The notes: a model not told the origin generated them from the sequence alone. 37,839 nucleotides of DNA from an uncultured Acidimicrobiaceae bacterium (GCA_947258375.1 CAMYIJ010000072.1:1-37839); one strand, 5' to 3'. Shown: positions 1 through 7,735, counted from the stretch's first letter. Numbers and translations: made by a program.

Positions 1-20
1 CCCGGAGCCGCGATGCCGCG

Positions 21-210
21 GTACTGGATACTGAGTACTGGATACTGAGTACTTGGCCTGGGTACTGGATACTGAGTACTTGGCCTGAGTACTGGATACT
101 GAGTACTGGATACTGAGTACTTGGCCTGAGTACTGGATACTGAGTACTTGGCCTGGGTACTGGATACTGAGTACTGGATACTGAGTACTCTCCCGGATAC
201 TGGATACTGA
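21..210. repeat. Higher-order tandem repeat, 14-bp core GTACTGGATACTGA
   Basis: Nine copies of the 14-bp core are seen, starting at 21, 35, 62, 89, 103, 130, 157, 171 and 197. The last copy begins with A instead of GT and ends the array. Cores occur singly or in pairs, separated by a 13-bp linker GTACTTGGCCTGA or the same with a final G, which gives 27-bp and 41-bp super-units. Every junction carries AGTACT or GTAC, both self-complementary, so the array is rich in short palindromes. There is no open frame of note. The array lies about 65 bp before the CBS-domain gene. Whether it is a protein-binding array, a dispersed intergenic repeat or a replication slippage product cannot be told from one copy. 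Confidence 0.9.
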
Positions 211-275
211 ACAACCCGCCTTGGCATCTTGGCCCTGTGGATAGGTAAAGTCCGTGCTATCGAAGGAGGCCCGTC

Positions 276-656
276 ATGCAGTTAAAGGGACTCGTAGGAG
301 GGTCGGCTGAGGTCATTGGACCTGAGGTGACTCTGCTCGAAGCCGCGCAGCGCATGATGGATCGTGAGGTGGGCTATCTGGGGGTCATCAGCCGCCGGGA
401 ACTGGTGGGAATCCTCACCGAGCACGATCTGGTCGAGGCGGTCGCCGCCGACGCTGATCCGGGAGTCGCCACGGTGGCCGATTGGATGAGCGCCGCGCCG
501 GACACTATGTCCTGCGAAATCTCGGTTCGGGAGGCCGCTACATGGCTCTTGGAGGCCGGCTATCACCATCTGCCCGTGATGGAGGACGGCGAGCTACTCG
601 GGATCGTCACCGTCAAAGACCTGCTCTGGGCAATGCTCGACACCCAGTTGGTCTAG
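276..656 (+). CDS. Tandem CBS-domain protein
   Basis: A 126-residue protein consisting almost entirely of two CBS motifs (about residues 8-60 and 70-124), which together form one Bateman module. Each half has the usual pattern: a variable regulatory stretch, then a G-x-x-T-x-x-D/K-L ending (GILTEHDLVEAV and GIVTVKDLLWAM). Known CBS pairs bind adenosine nucleotides such as AMP, ATP or SAM and regulate a partner. With no attached catalytic domain, this is probably a free-standing cytoplasmic sensor subunit; the partner is not evident. The start is fixed by GGAGG at 264-268. The gene converges on the next gene and both stop codons share the palindrome CTAG at 653-656. The tandem repeat array lies directly upstream and could affect its expression. 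Confidence 0.9.
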   Translation: MQLKGLVGGSAEVIGPEVTLLEAAQRMMDREVGYLGVISRRELVGILTEHDLVEAVAADADPGVATVADWMSAAPDTMSCEISVREAATWLLEAGYHHLPVMEDGELLGIVTVKDLLWAMLDTQLV

Positions 657-1081
657 CGCAGCACCTGTGACATCCGGCGGTTGAGGGCGTCCAGCACGGC
701 TTTGACGGTCGCCGTTGCCGAGTCCGAGGTCTGCACCAGCGCGCTGCCGACCAGAGGTTCACTCGACCCCACCATGCCCACCTGTGCCATGGCGACTCGC
801 GAATCGCCCAAGTCTGTGGTGGCGATGGCATCCAGGGTCAGCTGAAGCCGACCCCCGGTTACGGCTTCTACAGCTCGCAGAGTGGCCTCGCCGACGATTC
901 GGGGTCGGGCGCTCACCGCGGCGCTGCCAACCGCCTCACCTTTGTACTCGGCGTCGTGATAGGTCAACGTGATGGTGGCCGTTGCCTCGCCGTCCTCGCT
1001 GGTCTCCTGGATCCCGACGATGGCCGCCCGTTCGGGTCGAGCCGGTTGCGAAGTCTGCGGGAAAGGGGTTGCGTCGGTCAT
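653..1081 (-). CDS. Small conserved-looking protein of unknown function
   Basis: A 142-residue soluble protein I do not recognise with certainty. After a disordered Pro/Thr-rich N-terminus (about 20 residues) comes an alternating pattern of beta strands and Ala-rich helices: a strand ATITLTYHDAEYKGEA, a G-S-A-A-V-S-A-R-P-R turn, a helix EATLRAVEAVTGGR, two more strands and a final helix TVKAVLDALNRRM. This resembles a small alpha/beta sandwich, loosely like the regulatory domain of 2-isopropylmalate synthase, but that is only an impression. The ATG at 1081 is preferred over longer readings because those read through the upstream gene in another frame and give Arg/Ser-rich nonsense. It is last in a minus-strand run, 40 bp after the HerA-like ATPase, and is probably cotranscribed with it. 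Confidence 0.7.
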   Translation of the reverse strand: MTDATPFPQTSQPARPERAAIVGIQETSEDGEATATITLTYHDAEYKGEAVGSAAVSARPRIVGEATLRAVEAVTGGRLQLTLDAIATTDLGDSRVAMAQVGMVGSSEPLVGSALVQTSDSATATVKAVLDALNRRMSQVLR

Positions 1082-1121
1082 GATTGAGACGTTAGTAGGG
1101 AGCCGCGCCAGGTAGTGCCAC

Positions 1122-3530
1122 TCAACTCGGAATCCATATGAGCCCGACGTCGGTGACGTGGATATCGGACTTCTCCAGGCCGACTTCCATAGTCTCGATA
1201 TCCGCGCCGGCGTCCTCCCACCGATCGTTGATCTCGACGAGCTCCTCGCGTAGTTCCTGATCCAGCTCGACCATCGCATCCGCCAGGTCACCGACCTTCC
1301 CCTCGGCGGTTTCCAACCTCTGCTCCTTCGAGCGCCGCGAGGCCCGGCGCCGGGAGGAGCCCGTTACCGACCTGGTGCCGCCCCGCCCGGTGAGGATGTT
1401 GATCAGGGCGCCGGCCTGGTCGATGAAATCGCTCTGGCGGGCACCCTCGATGTCGACCCGGATTTCCTCGGCGCGGCGTTCCGCCGTTTCCATCTTGTCC
1501 TGAGCCTGGCGCAGTTTCTTCTCATACTTGTCGCGCAGCTTCGCCGTCTCGGTATCGGCCCGATCTTGGCTCGCCAGGTCGCACCTATCCAGGAAGGCGG
1601 CCTCGCTCTCGCCGACTCGCGAGTAGAGCTTGAGGTGGGTGTTGCGGTAGACGGTCACCCTGCGCTCGCGGTACAGGTAGTCCTTGATGGCCGTTCTTGC
1701 TCGGTTGAAGTAGGTCTTGGTGTCGATAGGTGCATCGGAGAGCTCGTAGGTCGCGGTTGCGGGCGCCGCTTCCACGAGATCACGATCGTCGTAGTCGACG
1801 GCTCGAGCCACGTCGGCATCGAACAGCCCGGCGAGCGGAGCGAATACCGCCTCCCACTCCTCACGATGGTTGAGCTTTGCCGACGTGTCATCGAAGACCA
1901 ATTGCACCCGTGCGGCAACGGCTGGACGGTAGTGAGTCGATGCCGCGTTGCCGCCAACGTCGGCCAGCCAGGGGGCGGCCGGGTCGACGTGATGGACCGC
2001 GACACCTTCTGCAACCGAGGGCATCAACGGGGTGGCGGTATCGCTCAACGGCGAATCGACCGGCGCCGTTGGCGTCGCAGTGGTTTCTGCGGGTTGCGGG
2101 GCCGCCACCGGTTCAGGGCGGCGTTCGGCGGGTGCCGGGGGCTCGATCCCCTCTGTGAGCCGGCCCACCTGCTCGCGGGTCAGAGGCCCCGCCAGGTACG
2201 AGAGAGCCCAGCGGGTCGTGAATAGCGCCGGCTCGTCGGCATGTGTGTTGTGGAGTAGGAACTGGCGAGAGTCGAGGCCGGAGATGATCCCATCAAGCGC
2301 CTTGACGTCGGTGCCGCCGCTGGCCGATTGCAGGGCTTCGAGAATCCGCGCCTTGTCCCGTTCCGTCTGGAGGCGACCGATACACCAGGTCCCGGCATTC
2401 GACATGGCCTTGTAGTCGAGATCCACCGGATTCTGGGTGGACAGCAGCATGCCGATCCCGAACGCCCGCGCCTGCTTCAGCATTGTCAGGATCGGCTTCT
2501 TGGCCGGGGGGGCCGCGCTCGGCGGGACGAAGCCGAAGACCTCATCCATGTAAACCATGGCCCGCAGGTCGCCGGTGCCCTGCTGGGTTCGCATCCAGGT
2601 GACCATCCTCGACAGCACCAGCGTGACGATGAACTGGCGCTCCTCGTCCGAGAGATGAGCCAGGTAGAGGATGGCGGCCTGGGGCTTGCCATCCGCGTCC
2701 CAGAGCATCGAACCGACGTCGAGTGAGCGGCCCTCCATCCACGAAGCGAACGAGGGGGAGGCCACCAGCCCGTTGAGCTTCATGGCGAGTGCCATGCGGT
2801 CCTTCTCCGGGAAGAACGTGTCGATCTCGAAAACGCCGAGCTTGCGCAGCGGCGGCCGCTGCACCTGCCCCAGGAGAGCCGCCAGATCGAGGTCGGTGCC
2901 CTGGCGCCAGGAGTGTTCGATGAGGTTGGACAGCAGGATGTGCTCCCTGGACGAGATAGGATCGGCATCAACCCCGATCAGGCCCAGCAAGCCCGAAACG
3001 AATCCCTGGATCTCGTCGCGCAGTGTCTCCGCGTCGTCATCCCAGCTGAGATCGGGCGCCGCCAGCGAACCCACGATGTCCAGTCCGACGCCGGCGCCGG
3101 AGCCGGGCGTGTAGACGGTGAATCCGGCGGCGTCCTTCAGCGCAGCGATCCTGGTTCCATTCTGATCCCACCAGCCGAGGCCCTTCTTCCACAGTTCGGC
3201 CTTCTCCGTGGCGAGCTCTTCACGGGTCTTGCCCTCCTTGCGAGCCTCGCCGTCGTCGACCCAGGGCTCGAAGTCCGCCGGGAGCAAATCCGGGAACGTC
3301 AACAGGAGGTTCGTCATGTCCCCCTTCGGGTCGATGACGAGGGTGGGAATGCCACTGAGCAGCGCCTCCTCGAGGTAGATGATGCCGAGTCCGGTCTTGC
3401 CGGATCCGGTCATGCCCACGATTACTCCGTGGGTTGTCAGGTCCGCCGGGTCGTAATCGGTGAGAGCATCGGTTCGGTCGCCAGTCCCGGCGTCGATCAT
3501 CCCACCCAGGTAGAAGCCATCAGTTGTCAT
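1122..3530 (-). CDS. HerA-like/DUF87-type ATP-binding protein
   Basis: An 802-residue P-loop ATPase of the HerA/FtsK-like group (COG0433 type). Walker A GMTGSGKTG is at residues 39-47, soon followed by LVIDPKGD, which is typical of this group. A second acidic strand, RAMVYMDEVFGFVPP, acts as Walker B, and a sensor-like motif LLSTQNPVDLDYKA follows. After the ATPase core is a Pro/Ala-rich linker, then an alpha/beta region and a long charged coiled coil (from about DRADTETAKLRDKYEKKL to ARQSDF). HerA proteins are hexameric DNA pumps or helicases; long versions with a C-terminal coiled coil occur in actinobacteria with unknown role, so DNA translocation is inference. The ATG at 3530 is chosen because it begins the conserved block and has AGGA 9 nt upstream. 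It follows the LOG-family gene by 73 bp. Confidence 0.85.
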   Translation of the reverse strand: MTTDGFYLGGMIDAGTGDRTDALTDYDPADLTTHGVIVGMTGSGKTGLGIIYLEEALLSGIPTLVIDPKGDMTNLLLTFPDLLPADFEPWVDDGEARKEGKTREELATEKAELWKKGLGWWDQNGTRIAALKDAAGFTVYTPGSGAGVGLDIVGSLAAPDLSWDDDAETLRDEIQGFVSGLLGLIGVDADPISSREHILLSNLIEHSWRQGTDLDLAALLGQVQRPPLRKLGVFEIDTFFPEKDRMALAMKLNGLVASPSFASWMEGRSLDVGSMLWDADGKPQAAILYLAHLSDEERQFIVTLVLSRMVTWMRTQQGTGDLRAMVYMDEVFGFVPPSAAPPAKKPILTMLKQARAFGIGMLLSTQNPVDLDYKAMSNAGTWCIGRLQTERDKARILEALQSASGGTDVKALDGIISGLDSRQFLLHNTHADEPALFTTRWALSYLAGPLTREQVGRLTEGIEPPAPAERRPEPVAAPQPAETTATPTAPVDSPLSDTATPLMPSVAEGVAVHHVDPAAPWLADVGGNAASTHYRPAVAARVQLVFDDTSAKLNHREEWEAVFAPLAGLFDADVARAVDYDDRDLVEAAPATATYELSDAPIDTKTYFNRARTAIKDYLYRERRVTVYRNTHLKLYSRVGESEAAFLDRCDLASQDRADTETAKLRDKYEKKLRQAQDKMETAERRAEEIRVDIEGARQSDFIDQAGALINILTGRGGTRSVTGSSRRRASRRSKEQRLETAEGKVGDLADAMVELDQELREELVEINDRWEDAGADIETMEVGLEKSDIHVTDVGLIWIPS

Positions 3531-3603
3531 TGCAGTGATCCTCGGTCGTCCTTGGGGGGATTCTAGGAGAGTGCCCGTGCCCGCCGTAGGCAGGTCTCGG
3601 GCG

Positions 3604-4155
3604 TCAGCGGGTACCGGCAACGACTGCGGCGACCGCCGCGTCGACGTCGGCGACCCGGGTCACGAGATCGACCGAACTGCGCACCTCTGAGGCAATGTGG
3701 GCGACGAGATTCGACCACTGGTCGCCGACTGCAATGACCGGGCGGGAAGGGCGCTCGGTCAGGGCATCGACGAACGAAGCATTCCAGGCGACGATCAGCT
3801 CGGTGAGCGTCCCGATGCTCCCGGGCAACGCGATCGTCGCGACCGAGTTATCGAGCAGCTGGCTGATCCGCAAGGTCAACGTCGGTTGCGGTCTCTCTAT
3901 GTGGGCCCATTCGTTTGCCCCCGGCCGATCGGGGAACAACTCCGGGGCAGTCACCGCGATAACGGTGCCGCCTGCGTCGGCGGCTCCCCGAGAGACGGCC
4001 TCCATCAGGCCGCTGTATCCGCCGGTTGCCACCCGGAATCCCGACTCGGCCAACAGCCGGCCGCATCGCATCGCCGCCGAGTAATCCGGTTCATCGGGAC
4101 GGGTCTGCGAGGAGCCAAACACGGCAACCGTGCGATCCATCGGTCCGTCCGGCAT
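3604..4155 (-). CDS. LOG-family (TIGR00725-like) nucleotide-binding protein
   Basis: A 183-residue Rossmann-fold protein of the LOG/lysine-decarboxylase-like family. It shows an N-terminal VAVFGSS strand-turn (residues 10-16), GGYSGLME (45-52) and PGSIGTLTE (111-119). The last is a variant of the family signature PGGxGTxxE in which the second Gly is Ser; the Glu and Thr are kept. Characterised LOG enzymes remove ribose 5-phosphate from cytokinin nucleotides or related nucleoside monophosphates; others in the superfamily only bind nucleotides. The Ser substitution makes the exact activity uncertain. The start codon at 4155 overlaps the stop of the upstream DUF4328 gene (TGATG), so translation is probably coupled. 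An alternative start, MDRTVAVFG, lies five codons further in. Confidence 0.85.
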   Translation of the reverse strand: MPDGPMDRTVAVFGSSQTRPDEPDYSAAMRCGRLLAESGFRVATGGYSGLMEAVSRGAADAGGTVIAVTAPELFPDRPGANEWAHIERPQPTLTLRISQLLDNSVATIALPGSIGTLTELIVAWNASFVDALTERPSRPVIAVGDQWSNLVAHIASEVRSSVDLVTRVADVDAAVAAVVAGTR

Positions 4156-5894
4156 CAGACGAATTGGCGGGCGCGGGTGTGCTGTCGCTCGATGATGCCG
4201 CTGATCGAGCGCACCAGGCATAGCAGGGAGGCGGCAAGGAAGGCGTAGCCGATCATCAGGATTGCGTTCGAGTCGAGGGAGCCCTCGATGTTGTCGGTGT
4301 CGATCATGGTCGATCCGAAGAAAAGGGCCACGACCGTCGCAACCGCGAGCGCGGTGAACCCCAATGTCCACCAATTGCCGCGTGACCTCTTCCAATCCGG
4401 GTCATCTTTGAGGAGTACGTCGGAGCCCTTCCAGGCATTGTCGAAATGCTGCCTCACTACGAAGATGTTGACAAGCGGTACCGCCCACATCCAGAGGGCG
4501 GCTTCCGGGAGCGGTTTGCCGAAGACGGCGAGATTGGCAATGACCCGGCGGGCCCATGCGACTGTCAGCAGGAAGGCGCCGAGGAGGGTGAGAATGAGTA
4601 GATATCGGAGCCACGTACCGATAATCGATTGAACCGACTCGACCCGCGGGATGCTCTCGAAAGTCTCTTGATAGTCGGTCAATCGATTGTTGAGCACTAT
4701 GTGGGCAACGACCATGGCCACCGCGACCGCCGCCGCCACCAGCAGGGCGAGCTGAGTCACCTGTCCGAGCAGCCCAGGGTCCTGAAAAAGGCGATCAGTG
4801 GGTGGCAGCTCGCCCGCTGCCAGGTCGGTCGTTTGGGGAGTTGTAGGCGTCCAGCTCGATTTTGCCTGTGGCTCGAGCGGCTGGGGAATCTCGGTGGAGG
4901 GTTTCTCGGGACTGCCCAGTGGCGTCGGCAGTACGGAGGGGACACCGGGCCGGTCTGTGGACTTCGCGACGGGGATCACCACTGCCGGTTTCTCGTCGAG
5001 TCCCGATTCCGCGTCTTCACGAGCCGCGGCTGCGATGTCATCGGCAGACTCACGATGCACCTCGAAGGCGGTTGACGGCTCGCCATCGGCATCGCCGGCC
5101 GAATCCCAGTCGCGGGGGAGGGGCCCGTCATCGACGATTTCTGGCTTGGCCAGGTCGCCGAAGTCGTCGTCTGGCGGAGGTGGCAGATCGGCGGCGAGGC
5201 GTGCTTCGATCTCAGCCACCGTCAGCATGGCGTCGAGGGGAGGCGCCGGCGCCTCGGTGGGGAGATCAAATCCGCTCGCCGGCGGCGCCGGGTCCTCGGC
5301 GGAGATGTCTGCCGTTGAGGGATCCGCGTAGTCCGGCATCTCGGGCTCAAAAGTCACACTCGGGCTGGAGATCAGTGGCTCCTCGATCCCCGGTTCGAAG
5401 TCGGCTGCGGGTTCGACCGGGGCAACCTGCGGCTCGTCGATCTCGGGCTCGAAGGCGGTCGCGGGTTCGACCGTGGGGGCCAGTGGCTCGTCGAACGCCG
5501 TCTCGTCGAACGCCGGCTCTTCAATCGCCGGCTCCTCGAATGCCGGCTCCGGATCAGCCGGCCGCGTATCCGGTAGCGTCGCGGCCTCGTCTCCGAAGCC
5601 GGTCGCGTCGAAGTCTGAGGTGGGCGTGACGAAGCCTGTGGATTCGCCCTCCGGCGCCGCAATCAGGTCGGCTACATCGTCGTTACTGAGGCCCGTTTGT
5701 GGTGTTGCGGCGTCCGAGCTGGTGCCGCAATTGGGACAGAACCGCCAACCTTCGGCGAGCTCCGTTGCACAATTGCTGCACTGGGCGACGCGTACGACTT
5801 GTTCGAGGTCGGCCAGCCCGGTCCCACACCGGCGACAGAATCGCCACGTCGACTGAGCTTCCGTTCCACAGTGAATACAGTGATGGATCTCCAA
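4155..5894 (-). CDS. Double zinc-ribbon membrane protein with DUF4328 domain
   Basis: A 579-residue protein with three parts. The N-terminus carries two zinc ribbons, with Cys at 6, 9, 20, 23 and at 39, 42, 53, 56. Next is a long acidic, Pro/Ala/Glu-rich, low-complexity linker (about 60-370) with repeats of the style EPAIEEPAFDETAFDEP. The C-terminal ~210 residues form a DUF4328 domain: a first membrane helix LALLVAAAVAVAMVVAHIVL, several further hydrophobic segments and the typical MWAVPLVNIFVVRQHFDNAWKGSD block. DUF4328 has no assigned biochemical function. The start is TTG at 5894: it directly precedes the first Cys pair, an in-frame stop lies nine codons upstream, and no ATG or GTG lies between. 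It is the first gene of a minus-strand run and its stop overlaps the LOG-family start. Confidence 0.85.
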   Translation of the reverse strand: MEIHHCIHCGTEAQSTWRFCRRCGTGLADLEQVVRVAQCSNCATELAEGWRFCPNCGTSSDAATPQTGLSNDDVADLIAAPEGESTGFVTPTSDFDATGFGDEAATLPDTRPADPEPAFEEPAIEEPAFDETAFDEPLAPTVEPATAFEPEIDEPQVAPVEPAADFEPGIEEPLISSPSVTFEPEMPDYADPSTADISAEDPAPPASGFDLPTEAPAPPLDAMLTVAEIEARLAADLPPPPDDDFGDLAKPEIVDDGPLPRDWDSAGDADGEPSTAFEVHRESADDIAAAAREDAESGLDEKPAVVIPVAKSTDRPGVPSVLPTPLGSPEKPSTEIPQPLEPQAKSSWTPTTPQTTDLAAGELPPTDRLFQDPGLLGQVTQLALLVAAAVAVAMVVAHIVLNNRLTDYQETFESIPRVESVQSIIGTWLRYLLILTLLGAFLLTVAWARRVIANLAVFGKPLPEAALWMWAVPLVNIFVVRQHFDNAWKGSDVLLKDDPDWKRSRGNWWTLGFTALAVATVVALFFGSTMIDTDNIEGSLDSNAILMIGYAFLAASLLCLVRSISGIIERQHTRARQFV

Positions 5895-5973
5895 AGCGCA
5901 CCAACGATACCCGGGAATTGCTCAGATCATGAGCATCAAGATAATGGTCGCGCAGCAATTCGTCGACGTCCGG

Positions 5974-5979
5974 TACCAT
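5974..5979 (+). promoter_or_regulatory. Putative -10 box TACCAT of a leaderless promoter
   Basis: TACCAT ends 8 nt before the ATG at 5988, so transcription would start at or next to the start codon. No ribosome-binding site is visible and no convincing -35 box is seen. The site lies in the 93-bp region separating the divergent DUF4328 gene from the small membrane protein gene. Confidence 0.4.
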
Positions 5980-5987
5980 TCGGGCCT

Positions 5988-6158
5988 ATGACAGCGCGAA
6001 CCCGTCGAATGATGCGGCGCAGCAGGCCGCGGGTGCGAGAATCCAGACTCCTCGCCGGTACCGTTTCGATCGTGTGGTCGACCGTCGCCTTGTTGCTGCT
6101 TGCCGCGCTGGCGATCGGTCTGTGGCTCTATTTCCCCGGCACCAACGGGGTCGGGTAG
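5988..6158 (+). CDS. Small basic single-pass membrane protein
   Basis: A 56-residue predicted protein. A very basic N-terminus (9 Arg in the first 20 residues) is followed by one membrane helix, about residues 25-48 (TVSIVWSTVALLLLAALAIGLW), and a short tail YFPGTNGVG. The positive-inside rule predicts a cytoplasmic N-terminus. I do not recognise the family. It lacks a Shine-Dalgarno sequence, but a -10-like TACCAT lies just upstream, which agrees with leaderless expression seen elsewhere in the window. It is divergent from the zinc-ribbon DUF4328 gene and convergent with the next gene, 44 bp away. The clear topology supports a real gene, but its size leaves doubt. Confidence 0.6.
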   Translation: MTARTRRMMRRSRPRVRESRLLAGTVSIVWSTVALLLLAALAIGLWLYFPGTNGVG

Positions 6159-6202
6159 GGAGTCGACGCGGCGCTTGGCCGCGGACCCACCCGGAGCAGG
6201 AA

Positions 6203-6691
6203 CTAGCCGTCTTCTCCATCGGCGACCGCGTTGTCGACCGTTTCCTCTTCGGGCTCTTCTTGCTCTTCCGTTACGACTCCATCGCGCACGCACACGAGGC
6301 GTACGTCGTCGATACCTGCGGCCTCGATGCTGGCCCCACCGTCGATCCGGAACTCGAGGTTGCCGTCCTCACATCCGCCGCGGACGACCTCGTCGCGCCA
6401 ATAGACCCGCAGTTTCAGGGAGACATCGAGGCCATCTCCGCCGGGAATGTCGTTCACACCGGTGGCGGCGGCCTCTTCGGCGACCAGCTCTTCGATGGTC
6501 GGCATTTGGGGAGGCGGCGCCATGTTCGCGACCAGCTGCCGCTGGCGCTTCGTGCGCGGCTTGGGCGCGGTCGGCTGAGCGTCGGGCATCGCTTCCTGTG
6601 CCCGTTCCCTGGTTCGTCTGGCGAAGGTAACCATGACGCCCATGGCTACGGTGGCGGCGATGGCTATCGCAGTCACCACTTCCTGGTCCAT
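6203..6691 (-). CDS. Membrane-anchored acidic protein of unknown function
   Basis: A 162-residue protein with an N-terminal membrane anchor (about residues 6-23, VTAIAIAATVAMGVMVTFA), a basic stop-transfer stretch FARRTRERAQ, a Pro-rich linker, and a C-terminal beta-rich domain (about 85-145) with LDVSLKLRVYWRDE and GNLEFRIDGGASIEAAGIDDVRLVCV. The tail is strongly acidic (EEQEEPEEETVDNAVADGEDG region). No family was recognised. The start is supported by a purine-rich site (AAGGAGAGAGGG) just before the ATG. It is transcribed away from the cytidylyltransferase-like gene, with 264 bp between them. Confidence 0.65.
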   Translation of the reverse strand: MDQEVVTAIAIAATVAMGVMVTFARRTRERAQEAMPDAQPTAPKPRTKRQRQLVANMAPPPQMPTIEELVAEEAAATGVNDIPGGDGLDVSLKLRVYWRDEVVRGGCEDGNLEFRIDGGASIEAAGIDDVRLVCVRDGVVTEEQEEPEEETVDNAVADGEDG

Positions 6692-6955
6692 TCCCTCTCT
6701 CCTTACCGGTTCATGGTTCGAGTTGTCTCGGCGTCCTCGCCCGCGCTCTCACCATGGGCGAACGCCATGACGGCACCGGGCGACGGCACCGCAGTTGTCA
6801 TGAACCTATCGACCTTCCGGAGGCCCAACTCAACAATTCCTGTCCCGGCAGTTCCGGTTGGAAGACCATGTGCCGGTAATCTCATGGGCGATATCGGCCG
6901 TTCACCGAACATGTGGAAACGGTAGCTTGCCGAACACCGAGCAAAGGAACGCACA
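6692..6955. other. Divergent intergenic region, possible small minus-strand ORF
   Basis: This 264-bp spacer separates two divergent genes. A minus-strand reading of 83 codons (6954 to 6703) would end 11 bp before the membrane-anchored gene and could be a small leading gene, but it has no recognisable domain, signal or clear ribosome-binding site. A plus-strand reading from 6799 to 6925 is equally unsupported. I see no strong promoter or hairpin. Confidence 0.3.
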
Positions 6956-7441
6956 TTGAGCGGGTCAGAGAAGAGAGTTGCCGTAATCGTCAGCGGCTAT
7001 TTCAGCCCGTTGCACGTCGGTCATCTCGATCTGATCGACGATGCCGCTTCCCGGGCCGATGAGGTAATCGTGATCGTCAACAACAACGCCCAGCAGATGA
7101 TGAAGAAGGGAAAGGTCATCCTCGACGAGCAGGATCGGCTTCGTATCGTTCTGGCGCTGCGGGCAGTCGATCACGCGTTCATCGCCATCGATGAGGACCG
7201 AACCGTCTCGGCGTCCCTCGCCAAGGTCGCCACGGACTTTCCGGACTATCGGTTGATATTTGCCAATGGTGGCGATCGATCGTCGGACGAGGTCGTCCCC
7301 GAGACCGCTGTCTGCCGGGAAAACGACATCGAGATGGTCTTCGACATGGGCGGCACCGCCAAAGCCGATTCATCGAGCCGGATCAACGTAGAACTGGGAA
7401 TCGAAGACGAACCCAGCGCTCCCCCCAGCCCCACGACCTGA
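6956..7441 (+). CDS. Cytidylyltransferase-like nucleotidyltransferase
   Basis: A 161-residue HIGH-type nucleotidyltransferase. The N-terminal block VIVSGYFSPLHVGHLDLID holds the HxGH signature as HVGH, which binds the nucleotide triphosphate phosphates. A basic loop MMKKGK and EQDRLRIVLALRAVD follow, then a GGDR element (IFANGGDRS) and a Ser-rich KADSSSRIN that replaces the usual ISSTxxR-type motif. The family moves a nucleotidyl group onto a phosphorylated acceptor (for example glycerol-3-P, ethanolamine-P, FMN or pantetheine-P). The substrate here is not evident; the GGDR element recalls a subgroup near sugar-phosphate and glycerol-phosphate enzymes. Start is TTG with AAAGGA 7 nt upstream. 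A 43-nt hairpin begins 12 nt after the stop. Confidence 0.85.
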   Translation: MSGSEKRVAVIVSGYFSPLHVGHLDLIDDAASRADEVIVIVNNNAQQMMKKGKVILDEQDRLRIVLALRAVDHAFIAIDEDRTVSASLAKVATDFPDYRLIFANGGDRSSDEVVPETAVCRENDIEMVFDMGGTAKADSSSRINVELGIEDEPSAPPSPTT

Positions 7442-7452
7442 GAGGTGTGTCT

Positions 7453-7495
7453 CTCCCCCCGTTTCACGACGTAGTCGGGAGACGTTTGGGGGGAG
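7453..7495 (+). terminator. Hairpin A just after the cytidylyltransferase-like gene
   Basis: The arms CTCCCCCC (7453-7460) and GGGGGGAG (7488-7495) enclose a second stem, GTTTC with GAGAC (one wobble), and an inner stem CGAC (7467-7470)/GTCG (7474-7477) with a GTA loop. A TTT bulge interrupts the 3' side. There is no T-run after it, so it is not a classic intrinsic terminator. It is also one end of the palindromic element at 7442-7735. Confidence 0.55.
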
Positions 7496-7647
7496 CGGCG
7501 ACGAGGTACGAGGAGCCGAGGGGGGCAGCGGAGGCGCGAGATCAGCGTCTGGCGCGGCTGTGTCTGCTCCGGCGTTCGCCACCAAAGCTGTCCGCCGCGG
7601 CGTCCCCGGCTAGAGCTGTCCGGACTCACTCAGCTGCCCCCTCCGAC

Positions 7648-7670
7648 CCCGCCCTCGTTCCTCGGGCGGG
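7648..7670. other. Hairpin C, 7-bp GC stem
   Basis: CCCGCCC (7648-7654) pairs perfectly with GGGCGGG (7664-7670) across a 9-nt loop TCGTTCCTC. It stands 4 bp from hairpin B and is part of the palindromic intergenic element. Confidence 0.6.
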
Positions 7671-7674
7671 CCCA

Positions 7675-7718
7675 CCTCCCCCAGACGTCGCCCTGCTGAC
7701 GCAGTGCGACGGGGGAGG
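7675..7718 (-). terminator. Hairpin B just after nadC
   Basis: An almost continuous stem: CCTCCCCC (7675-7682) with GGGGGAGG (7711-7718), GTCGC (7687-7691) with GCGAC (7706-7710), and CTGC (7693-7696) with GCAG (7701-7704), closing on the loop TGAC. The only irregularities are a four-base AGAC bulge and a C/T mismatch. On the minus strand it begins 17 nt beyond the nadC stop, so it may end the cyclase-nadC transcript. No T-tract follows. Confidence 0.6.
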
Positions 7719-7735
7719 AGACAGATGGCCGAAAC

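Larger units (their letters stand above)
7442..7735. other. Densely palindromic intergenic element, structured RNA or MITE-like
   Basis: Between two convergent genes lies 294 bp packed with complementary segments: hairpin A at 7453-7495, a long-range pair GAGGGGGGCAGC (7518-7529) with GCTGCCCCCTC (7633-7643), a CCCGCCC/GGGCGGG hairpin at 7648-7670, and hairpin B at 7675-7718. The 9-mer AGCTGTCCG occurs twice in the core. No credible coding frame is present. The two end hairpins share C-rich/G-rich outer arms. This could be a structured non-coding RNA, a palindromic repeat element, or two facing terminators with filler. Confidence 0.55.

Noticed and set aside
21..210. CRISPR-like repeat array
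   Set aside because: The repeats are only 14 bp, and the intervening pieces are absent or one identical 13-bp linker, with no unique spacers and no cas genes in the window.
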